Of a stretch of 64,000 nucleotides of DNA, positions 56,189 through 64,000 are shown one piece after another. The position numbers and the translations under genes were made by a program. The notes beneath the pieces were generated by a model, which did no database searches, was not told the DNA's origin, and saw only the letters and a list, made by a program, of their open reading frames with translations. The DNA is taken from positions 62,001-126,000 of the forward strand of contig NZ_CANMUA010000011.1 of assembly GCF_947500995.1 (NCBI RefSeq). Reading direction: 5' to 3'. This DNA comes from an uncultured Serinicoccus sp. GTDB taxonomy: Bacteria > Actinomycetota > Actinomycetes > Actinomycetales > Dermatophilaceae. Position 1 is the stretch's first letter. Every line of letters begins with the position of its first letter.

Positions 56189-57070
56189 ATGTCCGGTACC
56201 GAGCCCACCGGGCCCACGCGCGGGGCGGACTCGCTGATGGCGTCTGCCGTCCGGCGCTCGATCGTCGAGCAGCTGCGGGCACTGCCACGGCTGGCGGTGT
56301 CCGGCCGCCCTACCCGTGACACCGGCCTCACTGCTGCCGAGCTCGGTGAGGAGCTGGGGCTGCACAGCACGACGGTGCGCTTCCACCTCGACCAGCTGGT
56401 CGGCGGAGGTCTGGTGCAGTCCCATGTCGTGCGCAGCGGTGGCGCGGGCCGTCCGGCCAAACGGTATGTGGCCTCCGCCGTGGCGCAGGCCGCACCGGAG
56501 CCAGCGGTCGAGGGCCCGTTCCAGGTCCTGGCGACCGTGCTGGCCAGCGCGCTGGACCCCACCCAGGGCGAGAGCCCGACCCCTGAGGAGGCGGGGGCCC
56601 AGTGGGTGCGTCGACGGCTGGGGGCCGACGGGAGGGAGCCGCTGGCCGAACCCGCCCGCACCACCGGTGAGTGGGTGGGCAAGGTGGGGGCTGTGGTGGA
56701 CCTGCTTCAGGAGTGGGGCTACACCCCCGATCTCGAGATGTCTGGCCGGCAGGGCGACGTGCGCATCACGCTGCGCGACTGTCCCTTCCTCGACCTGGCC
56801 CGGGAGAGCCCGGAGGTCGTGTGCGGAGTGCACCGGGGGCTGCTGAGGGGTGCCCTGGAGGTGGCCGGCGAGGACGCGGCGGGCGTCAGCCTCCGTCCGT
56901 TCGTGGCCCCCGCCACCTGCCATGCGCTGCTGCTGCGCGACCGTATACCGCCAGGCGAGCCCATCGAGCCCGGACCCGCGCGCTGGGGGTCCTCTCAGCA
57001 CGCCGCCTGGGCGAACGATCCCGAGACCCCGACCGACACCCCCGCCACGACACCAGGAGACCCCGCATGA
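56189..57070 (+). CDS. SufR-like HTH regulator with cysteine cluster
   Basis: 293 aa. A winged helix (about 20-95: LTAAELGEELGLHSTTVRFHLDQLVGGGLV) is followed by a C-terminal sensor domain with C198 (RDCPF), C212 (VVCGVH) and C244 (ATCHA), the SufR arrangement for a [Fe-S] cluster. Its stop overlaps the narG ATG, so it is part of the narGHJI operon and probably senses redox state or NO. AAAAGGAG precedes the ATG. Confidence 0.83.
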   Translation: MSGTEPTGPTRGADSLMASAVRRSIVEQLRALPRLAVSGRPTRDTGLTAAELGEELGLHSTTVRFHLDQLVGGGLVQSHVVRSGGAGRPAKRYVASAVAQAAPEPAVEGPFQVLATVLASALDPTQGESPTPEEAGAQWVRRRLGADGREPLAEPARTTGEWVGKVGAVVDLLQEWGYTPDLEMSGRQGDVRITLRDCPFLDLARESPEVVCGVHRGLLRGALEVAGEDAAGVSLRPFVAPATCHALLLRDRIPPGEPIEPGPARWGSSQHAAWANDPETPTDTPATTPGDPA

Positions 57071-60000
57071 GCGACACCACCTCTGCCCGCCTCGACGGCC
57101 CGCTCAGCGACGCCCTGGTCGGGACCCGCCGGTTCTTCACCCGGGGGCGGGTCTCGAAGGACCGGCGGACGCTGAGTCTGGAGGGCGGCCGCAGCGGCGA
57201 CTCCTTCTACCGTGACCGCTGGAGCCACGACAAGGTGGTCCGTTCCACGCACGGCGTCAACTGCACGGGCTCGTGCTCATGGAAGGTCTACGTCAAGGAC
57301 GGGATCATCACCTGGGAGGCCCAGCAGACCGACTACCCCTCGACCGGCGCGGACAAGCCGGAGTACGAGCCGCGCGGCTGCCCCCGCGGGGCGGCCTTCT
57401 CCTGGTACACCTACAGCCCGACCCGGGTGCGCTACCCCTACGTGCGCGGCACCCTGCTGGAGATGTTCCGAGCCGCCCGCCAGCAGTACGGCGACCCGGT
57501 GCTGGCGTGGGCCTCGATCGTCCAGGACGAGGAGAAGGCACGGGCCTACAAGACGGCGCGCGGCAAGGGCGGCCTGGTGCGGGCCAGCTGGGAGGACGTC
57601 GTCGACCTCGTCGCGGCCGCGCACGTCTACACCGTCAAGCGGTTCGGCCCCGACCGTATCGCCGGCTTCTCACCCATCCCGGCCATGTCCCCGGTGTCCT
57701 ACGCCTCCGGTGCCCGGTTCCACGAGCTCATCGGCGCGCCGATGCTCTCCTTCTACGACTGGTACGCCGACCTGCCCAACGCCTCCCCGCAGATGTTCGG
57801 CGACCAGACCGACGTCCCCGAGTCCGGCGACTGGTGGGACGCCGGATACCTCATCATGTGGGGCTCCAACGTCCCATTGACCCGCACCCCCGACGCGCAC
57901 TGGATGGTCGAGGCGCGCTACCGCGGCCAGAAGGTCATCGCGGTCGCGCCGGACTACGCCGACAACGTCAAGTTCGCCGACGAGTGGGTCGCCTCCGCCC
58001 CGGGCACCGACGGTGCGCTGGCGATGGGTATGGGGCACGTCGTCCTGCGCGAGTTCTTCGTGGACCGCCAGGTCGACTTCTTCACCGACTACAACCAGCG
58101 CTTCACCGACCTGCCCTATCTCGTGACGCTCGACGACGCCGGTGACGGTAGCTACCGTCCGGGCAAGTTCCTCGTCGCCGGCGATCTGGCGGACCACCCC
58201 GAGGCGGGCAGCGAGAACGCCATGTGGAAGCCGGCCGTCCTCGACGGCGCGACCGGTGAGGTCGCGATCCCGAACGGGTCGATCGGCCACCGCTTCGGCG
58301 AGGAGGGCGAAGGCCGCTGGAACCTCGACCTCGGCGACATCCGCCCGGTGCTCTCGCTCTACGGCGGCACCGCGGAGGCGGTCGAGGTCGCGCTGCCACG
58401 TTTCGACAACCTCGAGGGCCACCAGGTGCTGGAGCGCCGCGGCGTGCCGGTCCGCCGGGTCGGAGACCGGCTGGTCACCACGGTCATGGACCTCCTGCTC
58501 GCCCAGTACGGCGTGGGCCGCGACGGGCTGCCCGGCACCTGGCCGTCCGGCTACGACGACCCCTCGGCCCCAGCCACCCCCGCCTGGGCCGCCGAGATAA
58601 CCGGCGTCCCGGCCGAGCAGATCATCCGCATCGGCCGCGAGTGGGCGCAGAACGCCATCGACACGCAGGGTCGCGGGATGATCCTCATGGGCGCCGGCAT
58701 CAACCACTGGTACCACTCCGACCAGATCTACCGGGCCCTGCTGGTGCTGACCTCGATCACCGGCTGCCAGGGCCGCAACGGCGGTGGTTGGGCGCACTAC
58801 GTCGGCCAGGAGAAGGTCCGCCCGATCATGGGCTTCCAGCACCTTGCCTTCGCGTTGGACTGGGTGCGCCCACCGCGACACATGAACCAGACCGCGTACT
58901 GGTACGTCCACACCAGCCAGTACCGCTACGACACCTTCGACGCCGACGCGGTCAACGGCTCGACCGGCGCCTTCACCGGCAGGTCCACGATGGACCTGCT
59001 CGCCCAGGCGGTCCGGCTGGGCTGGGTCCCGTCCTACCCGCAGTTCGACCGGAGCTCACTGCAGGTCGCCGACGAGGCCGCCGAGGCCGGCATGGCCGCC
59101 GCAGACTACGTGGCCAGCCGCCTCAAGGACGGCACGCTGCGGTTCGCGGTGGAGGACCCGGAGCACCCGGACAACTACCCCCGGGTCCTGTCGCTGTGGC
59201 GCTCCAACCTGCTCGGCTCCTCGGCCAAGGGCAACGAGTACTTCCTCAAGCACCTGCTGGGGACCGACCATGCGGTGAAGGCGACGCAGGCCTCAACAGA
59301 GCACCGGCCGCAGGACGTGGCCTGGCCCGAGCAGGCCGGCGAGGGCAAGCTCGACCTGCTGCTGACCCTCGACTTCCGGATGACCAGCTCCACGTTGTTC
59401 TCGGACGTGGTGCTGCCGGCCGCGACCTGGTACGAGAAGCACGACATCAACACCACCGACATGCACCCCTTCATCCACTCCTTCAACCCGGCCATCGCCC
59501 CGCCGTGGCAGGCCAAGAGCGACTGGGAGGCGTGGAAGGCCATCGCCAGGCGGTTCTCCGAGCTGGCGGTCGAGCACCTGGGCACCCGCAAGGACGTCGT
59601 CACCAAACCGCTGTGGCACGACACCCCGGAGGCGATGGCGACCGTGCACGGCCGGGTCCAGGACTGGCGCACCGGCGAGGTCGAGCCGGTCCCGGGACGC
59701 ACCATGCCGGTGGTCGCCGAGGTCGAGCGCGACTACACGACCGTCTACGACAAGATGACCTCGATCGGCCCGCTGCTGGAGAAGGTCGGCATGCTGACCA
59801 AGGGCGTGAAGTACGAGGTCGACCGCGAGATCGACATCCTGCGCCGACGCAACGGCACCGTCCGCGGTGGCGTGGCGGACGGGCAACCGAGGATCGAGAC
59901 CGACATCCAGGTCGCCGATGCGATCATGCACCTGTCCGGGGTCAGCAACGGCCACCTGGCGACGCAGGGGTTCCGGTTCCTGGAGAAGCGGACCGGCACC

Positions 60001-60774
60001 CAGCTGCACGACCTGTCGGCCGAGCACGAGGGCAAGCAGATCACCTTCGCCGACACCCAGGCCGCGCCGGTGCCGGTCATCACCTCCCCGGAGTGGTCCG
60101 GCTCGGAGAGCGGTGGGCGGCGCTACGCACCGTTCACGATCAACATCGAGCGCTCCAAACCGTTCCACACCCTGACCGGGCGGCAGCACTTCTACCTCGA
60201 CCACGACTGGGTGCAGGGGATGGGTGAGTCCCTGCCGACCTACCGTCCCCCGCTGAACATGACCACGCTCTTCGGCGAGGACCCCGTCGGTCGGCAGAGC
60301 GAGCACGAGGGCGCGGTCGCGGTTGCGGTCCGCTACCTGACCCCGCACAGCAAGTGGTCGATCCACAGCGAGTACCAGGACAACCTGTTCATGCTCTCGC
60401 TCTCCCGGGGCGGGCAGACGATCTGGATGTCCGACGTGGATGCCGCCAAGATCGGCGTGCGCGACAACGACTGGATCGAGGCGGTCAACCGCAACGGCGT
60501 CGTCGCCTGCCGGGCGATCGTCAGCCACCGGATGCCCGAGGGCACGGTCTTCATGCACCACGCCCAGGACCGGCTCATCGACGTCCCGCTGACCGAGACC
60601 GACGGTAAGCGCGGCGGCATCCACAACAGTCTCACCCGGATCCTGCTCAAGCCGAGCCACATGGTCGGCGGCTATGCCCAGTTCTGCTACTTCTTCAACT
60701 ACATCGGGCCGATCGGCAGCAACCGTGACGAGGTCACGGTGATCCGCCGGCGCACCGCTCCGGTGACCTACTGA
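57067..60774 (+). CDS. narG: Respiratory nitrate reductase alpha subunit
   Basis: 1235 aa. The FS0 cluster ligands are H62, C66, C70 and C105 (HGVNCTGSC ... RGCPRG). The molybdenum ligand is D235 in YADLPNASPQ. It binds bis-molybdopterin guanine dinucleotide and reduces nitrate to nitrite at the cytoplasmic side. The N-terminus has only a vestigial RRFF Tat-like motif, as in other cytoplasmic NarG. Confidence 0.97.
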   Translation: MSDTTSARLDGPLSDALVGTRRFFTRGRVSKDRRTLSLEGGRSGDSFYRDRWSHDKVVRSTHGVNCTGSCSWKVYVKDGIITWEAQQTDYPSTGADKPEYEPRGCPRGAAFSWYTYSPTRVRYPYVRGTLLEMFRAARQQYGDPVLAWASIVQDEEKARAYKTARGKGGLVRASWEDVVDLVAAAHVYTVKRFGPDRIAGFSPIPAMSPVSYASGARFHELIGAPMLSFYDWYADLPNASPQMFGDQTDVPESGDWWDAGYLIMWGSNVPLTRTPDAHWMVEARYRGQKVIAVAPDYADNVKFADEWVASAPGTDGALAMGMGHVVLREFFVDRQVDFFTDYNQRFTDLPYLVTLDDAGDGSYRPGKFLVAGDLADHPEAGSENAMWKPAVLDGATGEVAIPNGSIGHRFGEEGEGRWNLDLGDIRPVLSLYGGTAEAVEVALPRFDNLEGHQVLERRGVPVRRVGDRLVTTVMDLLLAQYGVGRDGLPGTWPSGYDDPSAPATPAWAAEITGVPAEQIIRIGREWAQNAIDTQGRGMILMGAGINHWYHSDQIYRALLVLTSITGCQGRNGGGWAHYVGQEKVRPIMGFQHLAFALDWVRPPRHMNQTAYWYVHTSQYRYDTFDADAVNGSTGAFTGRSTMDLLAQAVRLGWVPSYPQFDRSSLQVADEAAEAGMAAADYVASRLKDGTLRFAVEDPEHPDNYPRVLSLWRSNLLGSSAKGNEYFLKHLLGTDHAVKATQASTEHRPQDVAWPEQAGEGKLDLLLTLDFRMTSSTLFSDVVLPAATWYEKHDINTTDMHPFIHSFNPAIAPPWQAKSDWEAWKAIARRFSELAVEHLGTRKDVVTKPLWHDTPEAMATVHGRVQDWRTGEVEPVPGRTMPVVAEVERDYTTVYDKMTSIGPLLEKVGMLTKGVKYEVDREIDILRRRNGTVRGGVADGQPRIETDIQVADAIMHLSGVSNGHLATQGFRFLEKRTGTQLHDLSAEHEGKQITFADTQAAPVPVITSPEWSGSESGGRRYAPFTINIERSKPFHTLTGRQHFYLDHDWVQGMGESLPTYRPPLNMTTLFGEDPVGRQSEHEGAVAVAVRYLTPHSKWSIHSEYQDNLFMLSLSRGGQTIWMSDVDAAKIGVRDNDWIEAVNRNGVVACRAIVSHRMPEGTVFMHHAQDRLIDVPLTETDGKRGGIHNSLTRILLKPSHMVGGYAQFCYFFNYIGPIGSNRDEVTVIRRRTAPVTY

Positions 60775-60817
60775 ACCACCCGACGCACGACATACCGACC
60801 TGAGGAAGAGAGAGAAC

Positions 60818-62596
60818 ATGCGCGTCATGGCACAGATGGCCATGGTCATGAACCTGGACAAGTGCATCGGGTGCCACACCTGCTCGGTCACCTGCAAGCA
60901 GGCGTGGACCAACCGGCAGGGCACGGAGTACGTCTGGTTCAACAACGTGGAGACCCGGCCTGGGCTGGGTTACCCGCGCGGCTACGAGGACCAGGAGGTC
61001 TGGAAGGGCGGCTGGGAGGTCACCGCGAACGGCCGGCTGAGGCTCAAGGCCGGCGGCCGGCTCACGAAGCTGCTGAACATCTTCTCCAACCCCAAGATGC
61101 CCTCGATCCAGGACTACTACGAGCCCTGGACCTACGACTACGAGACGCTGCTCAACGCCCCGGCGCAGGACACCTTCCCCGTCGCGCGGCCCACGTCGCT
61201 CATCTCGGGCAAGCACATCAACATCGAGTGGTCGGCCAACTGGGACGACGACCTCGGCGGGTCCACCGAGCACGCCGCCAAGGACCCGATGCTGAAAGGC
61301 ATCGAGGACAAGGTGAAGTTCGAGTTCGAGCAGACGTTCATGTTCTACCTGCCGCGGATCTGCGAGCACTGCCTCAACCCCAGCTGCGCGGCCTCCTGCC
61401 CCTCCGGCGCCATCTACAAGCGCGAGGAGGACGGCATCGTGCTGGTCGACCAGGACAGGTGCCGCGGCTGGCGCATGTGCGTCACCGGCTGCCCCTACAA
61501 GAAGGTCTACTTCAACCACAAGACCGGCAAGGCCGAGAAATGCACCTTCTGCTACCCGCGCGTGGAGGTCGGCATACCGACCGTGTGCGCCGAGACCTGC
61601 GTGGGCCGGCTGCGCTACATCGGCCTCATGCTCTACGACGCCGACAAGGTGCTCGAGGCCGCTGCGGTCGAGGACGAGCACGACCTCTACGAGGCGCAGC
61701 GCAGCGTCTTCCTGGACCCCCGTGACCCTGCGGTCCAGCGCGAGGCCGAGCGCGCGGGCATCCCCGGCGACTGGATCGAGGCGGCGAAGAAGAGCCCCGT
61801 CCTCAAGCTCATCACCGACTACAAAGTCGCGCTGCCCCTGCACCCGGAGTACCGCACGATGCCGATGGTCTGGTACATACCGCCGCTGTCGCCGGTCGTC
61901 GACGTCATCAAGGACACCGGTTACGACGCCGAGGACAAGGACAACCTCTTCGCAGCCATCGACGCGCTGCGCATCCCGATCGAGTACCTCGCCAACCTCT
62001 TCACCGCGGGCGACACCCGGCCGGTCGAGGCGGTGTTGCGCCGGCTGGCTGCGATGCGGTCCTACATGCGCGACATCAACCTGGGCCGCGACCCCCAGGC
62101 GCACATCGCCGAGGCGGTCGGTATGGAGGAGGAGGAGATGTACGAGATGTTCCGCCTCCTGGCGATCGCCAAGTACGGCGACCGCTACGTCATCCCCACA
62201 GCCCACGGGGAGCAGGCGCACGCCCTGGAGGAGCTGGCCACGGACTGCCCCGTGAGCTCCTTCGACGAGGAGCTGCTCGACTCCTCCGGCCCGTTCGGCG
62301 AAGGCTCGGGCCGCGGCGCCGTCACCCCGGTCGCGGTGGAGAACCTCAAGATGCTCCAGGAGCGGGCCCAGTCGGAAACCCTCGTCTCGGGCGGCGGCAA
62401 GCGAGGTCGCGTCAACCTGCTCAACTGGGACGGGCGCGGCATGCCCGAGGGTCTCTTCCCCCAGCGCCAGAAGGGCGTCGAGCCCCCCTCGGGTGGCGAC
62501 AGCCCGCAGCAGCCCACCGACGACCGGTCCGTGCTCGAGGACGGCCAGGCCCGGCCGGACAACGTCGCTGGCGCGGACGGAGGGCAGCAGCGATGA
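60818..62596 (+). CDS. narH: Respiratory nitrate reductase beta subunit
   Basis: 592 aa, electron-transfer subunit with four iron-sulfur clusters. The first set is C16, C19, C22, C26 (CIGCHTCSVTC); later sets include CEHCLNPSC and CRGWRMCVTGC, where Trp replaces a Cys as expected for the [3Fe-4S] cluster, and CTFCYPRVEVG. The C-terminal tail is longer and more polar than in E. coli NarH. It starts 43 bp after narG with AAGAGAG upstream. Confidence 0.97.
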   Translation: MRVMAQMAMVMNLDKCIGCHTCSVTCKQAWTNRQGTEYVWFNNVETRPGLGYPRGYEDQEVWKGGWEVTANGRLRLKAGGRLTKLLNIFSNPKMPSIQDYYEPWTYDYETLLNAPAQDTFPVARPTSLISGKHINIEWSANWDDDLGGSTEHAAKDPMLKGIEDKVKFEFEQTFMFYLPRICEHCLNPSCAASCPSGAIYKREEDGIVLVDQDRCRGWRMCVTGCPYKKVYFNHKTGKAEKCTFCYPRVEVGIPTVCAETCVGRLRYIGLMLYDADKVLEAAAVEDEHDLYEAQRSVFLDPRDPAVQREAERAGIPGDWIEAAKKSPVLKLITDYKVALPLHPEYRTMPMVWYIPPLSPVVDVIKDTGYDAEDKDNLFAAIDALRIPIEYLANLFTAGDTRPVEAVLRRLAAMRSYMRDINLGRDPQAHIAEAVGMEEEEMYEMFRLLAIAKYGDRYVIPTAHGEQAHALEELATDCPVSSFDEELLDSSGPFGEGSGRGAVTPVAVENLKMLQERAQSETLVSGGGKRGRVNLLNWDGRGMPEGLFPQRQKGVEPPSGGDSPQQPTDDRSVLEDGQARPDNVAGADGGQQR

Positions 62597-63357
62597 TGCC
62601 CTGGCGGCGCCACCGGCGCAGCAGCCCCCGGTTCGACGCGCGCGCGCAGGCCGACGCCTGGCAGCTGTGCTCGCTGCTGCTGGACTACCCCGGCGAGGAC
62701 CTGCCCGGGCACCTGACGGCGCTCCGGGAGGTGGCCGGAGGCCTGCCGCCGTCGGCCGGCGAGCCGCTGACTCGGTTCCTCGAGCACGCGGAGGTCGTCG
62801 GCCTGCCCGAGCTGCAGCGCGACTACGTCGACACCTTCGACGTCACCCGCAAGTGCGCCCTGCACCTGACCTACTTCCTGCACGGGGACACCCGCAACCG
62901 GGGCGTGGCGCTGGTGCAGTTCAAACAGCTCTACCGCCAGCACGGTGTCGAGCTGGACGACGCCGATGCAGAGCTTCCTGACTACCTGCCTGTCGTCCTG
63001 GAGTTCGGCGCGACTGTCGCCCCCGACACGGCGTGGAAGGTCCTCAACGACCATCGGGTCGGCATCGAGCTCCTCCGGCGGGCCCTGGACCGGCGCGGCT
63101 CACCCTGGTTGGACGTGGTTGCGGCCCTTCGGGCCACCCTGCCCGACCTCGACGGCGACGACGAGCAGGCCCTCGCCCGGCTCATCGCCCAAGGACCGCC
63201 GCAGGAGACCGTCGGGATCGACGACGCGCCCTACGCCATGGACCCCGCCCTCGACGGCCTGCGCACACCCCCGACCGACGGGTGCGCGCCCCCCGGCAGC
63301 GCACCGCACACCCCCCAGTCCCTCGGCCCGACCATCCCCGTAGGAGCCCCCCGATGA
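62593..63357 (+). CDS. narJ: Nitrate reductase assembly chaperone
   Basis: 254 aa, overlapping narH by ATGA. The helical NarJ/TorD-type core (about 15-190) contains LLDYPGED, QRDYVDTFDVTRKCALHLTYFLHGDTRNRG and ELPDYLPVVLEF. It guides cofactor insertion into NarG and is not part of the final enzyme. A Pro-rich tail follows. Confidence 0.95.
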   Translation: MMPWRRHRRSSPRFDARAQADAWQLCSLLLDYPGEDLPGHLTALREVAGGLPPSAGEPLTRFLEHAEVVGLPELQRDYVDTFDVTRKCALHLTYFLHGDTRNRGVALVQFKQLYRQHGVELDDADAELPDYLPVVLEFGATVAPDTAWKVLNDHRVGIELLRRALDRRGSPWLDVVAALRATLPDLDGDDEQALARLIAQGPPQETVGIDDAPYAMDPALDGLRTPPTDGCAPPGSAPHTPQSLGPTIPVGAPR

Positions 63358-64000
63358 GCACCTTCCTCTGGGTGATCTTCCCCTACATCTGCCTGGCGAC
63401 CTTCGTCGTGGGCCACGTCTGGCGCTACCGCTACGACAAGTTCGGGTGGACCACCCGCAGCTCCCAGCTCTACGAGGACAAGCTGCTGCGGATCGGTAGC
63501 CCGCTGTTCCACTTCGGCATCCTCTTCGTGGCCGTCGGCCACTTCATGGGGTTGATCGTGCCGCAGAGCTGGACCGAGCGGGCCGGGATGAGCCAGGAGC
63601 TGTACCACATCGTCGCGCTGCTCGGCGGGCTGCCGGCAGGCATCGCCTGCCTGGTCGGGCTGGCCATCCTCGTCTACCGGCGCCGTACCGTCGGGCCGGT
63701 CTTCCGCGCCACGACGGTCAACGACAAGGTCATGTATGCCGTGCTCGCCGTGGTCATCGTGCTCGGCATGTGGAACACCATCGCGGGCACCTTGCTCAAC
63801 CTGGGTATCGCGGGCGACCACTACAACTACCGCGACGGCGTCTCGCCGTGGTTCCGGCAGATCTTCTGGTTCCAGCCCGACGCCTCACTCATGGAGGGTG
63901 CACCGCTCGGCTTCCAGCTGCACGCCCTGCTCGCCTTCCTGCTCTTCGCGATGTGGCCCTTCACCCGCCTGGTGCACGTCTTCTCAGCGCCGATCGGCTA
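63354..64000 (+). CDS. narI: Respiratory nitrate reductase gamma subunit (partial)
   Basis: Runs off the window after 215 codons. Membrane di-haem cytochrome b that takes electrons from quinol. It starts at an ATG overlapping the narJ stop. Segments include FLWVIFPYICLATFVVGHVWRYRYDKFGWTTRSSQ, with haem-ligand His in HFGILFVAVGHFMGL and in LGFQLHALLAFLLFAMWPFTRLVH. The missing part should be about 30 residues. Confidence 0.95.
   Translation, partial: MSTFLWVIFPYICLATFVVGHVWRYRYDKFGWTTRSSQLYEDKLLRIGSPLFHFGILFVAVGHFMGLIVPQSWTERAGMSQELYHIVALLGGLPAGIACLVGLAILVYRRRTVGPVFRATTVNDKVMYAVLAVVIVLGMWNTIAGTLLNLGIAGDHYNYRDGVSPWFRQIFWFQPDASLMEGAPLGFQLHALLAFLLFAMWPFTRLVHVFSAPIG

Overview
The window is GC-rich DNA from an actinobacterium. 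SenX3-RegX3, CarD, the carD-ispD-ispF order, an S-(hydroxymethyl)mycothiol dehydrogenase and GTG starts all point there. A member of the Micrococcales, perhaps Intrasporangiaceae-like, is my inference; no rRNA is present to confirm it.

Left half (1-34,800) looks like resident chromosome. It holds senX3-regX3 with divergent phoU, carD, an ispD-kinase fusion, ispF, then an 8.2-kb accessory stretch (orphan AbiEi/DUF559-like gene, mycothiol formaldehyde oxidation pair, YidC paralogue, GH31 glycosidase, GPP34 protein) and then cysS-rlmB. Next come a DUF4032 protein, a second orphan AbiEi-like gene, a maltose-type sugar system (MsmK-like ATPase, divergent malEFG, GH13 glycosidase, LacI regulator), otsA-otsB, a membrane Ser/Thr kinase, an Rpf-like protein and tRNA-Thr. 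This half carries two kinds of non-genic structure: the octamer GGTATGCC about once per 1.2 kb in either orientation, and a 32-bp tandem intergenic repeat at three loci.

Right half (34,800-64,000) looks acquired at the tRNA-Thr gene. A 48-bp identical copy of the 3' part of that tRNA lies at 48,058-48,105, and both copies are followed by similar arm sequences, which suggests two elements inserted in tandem. Element 1 (about 34.8-48.1 kb) has copper-linked genes at both ends (DUF305, DUF6153, an HMA protein, a CsoR-type operator), an NlpC/P60 hydrolase behind a c-di-AMP-type riboswitch, and a reduced complex I cluster (nuoA, a NuoB/NuoD-like gene, nuoH, J, K, L, M, N) without the NADH-input subunits. 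Element 2 (from about 48.1 kb, running off the window) is a nitrate/nitrite respiration block: an iron-sulfur-type regulator with narGHJI on the plus strand, and narK1-narK2-DUF2249-hemerythrin-NnrS-like-NirK fusion on the minus strand, sharing one regulatory region. The octamer nearly vanishes here (2 copies in 29 kb against 27 in the first 33 kb), in line with foreign origin. I saw no integrase, transposase or CRISPR array.
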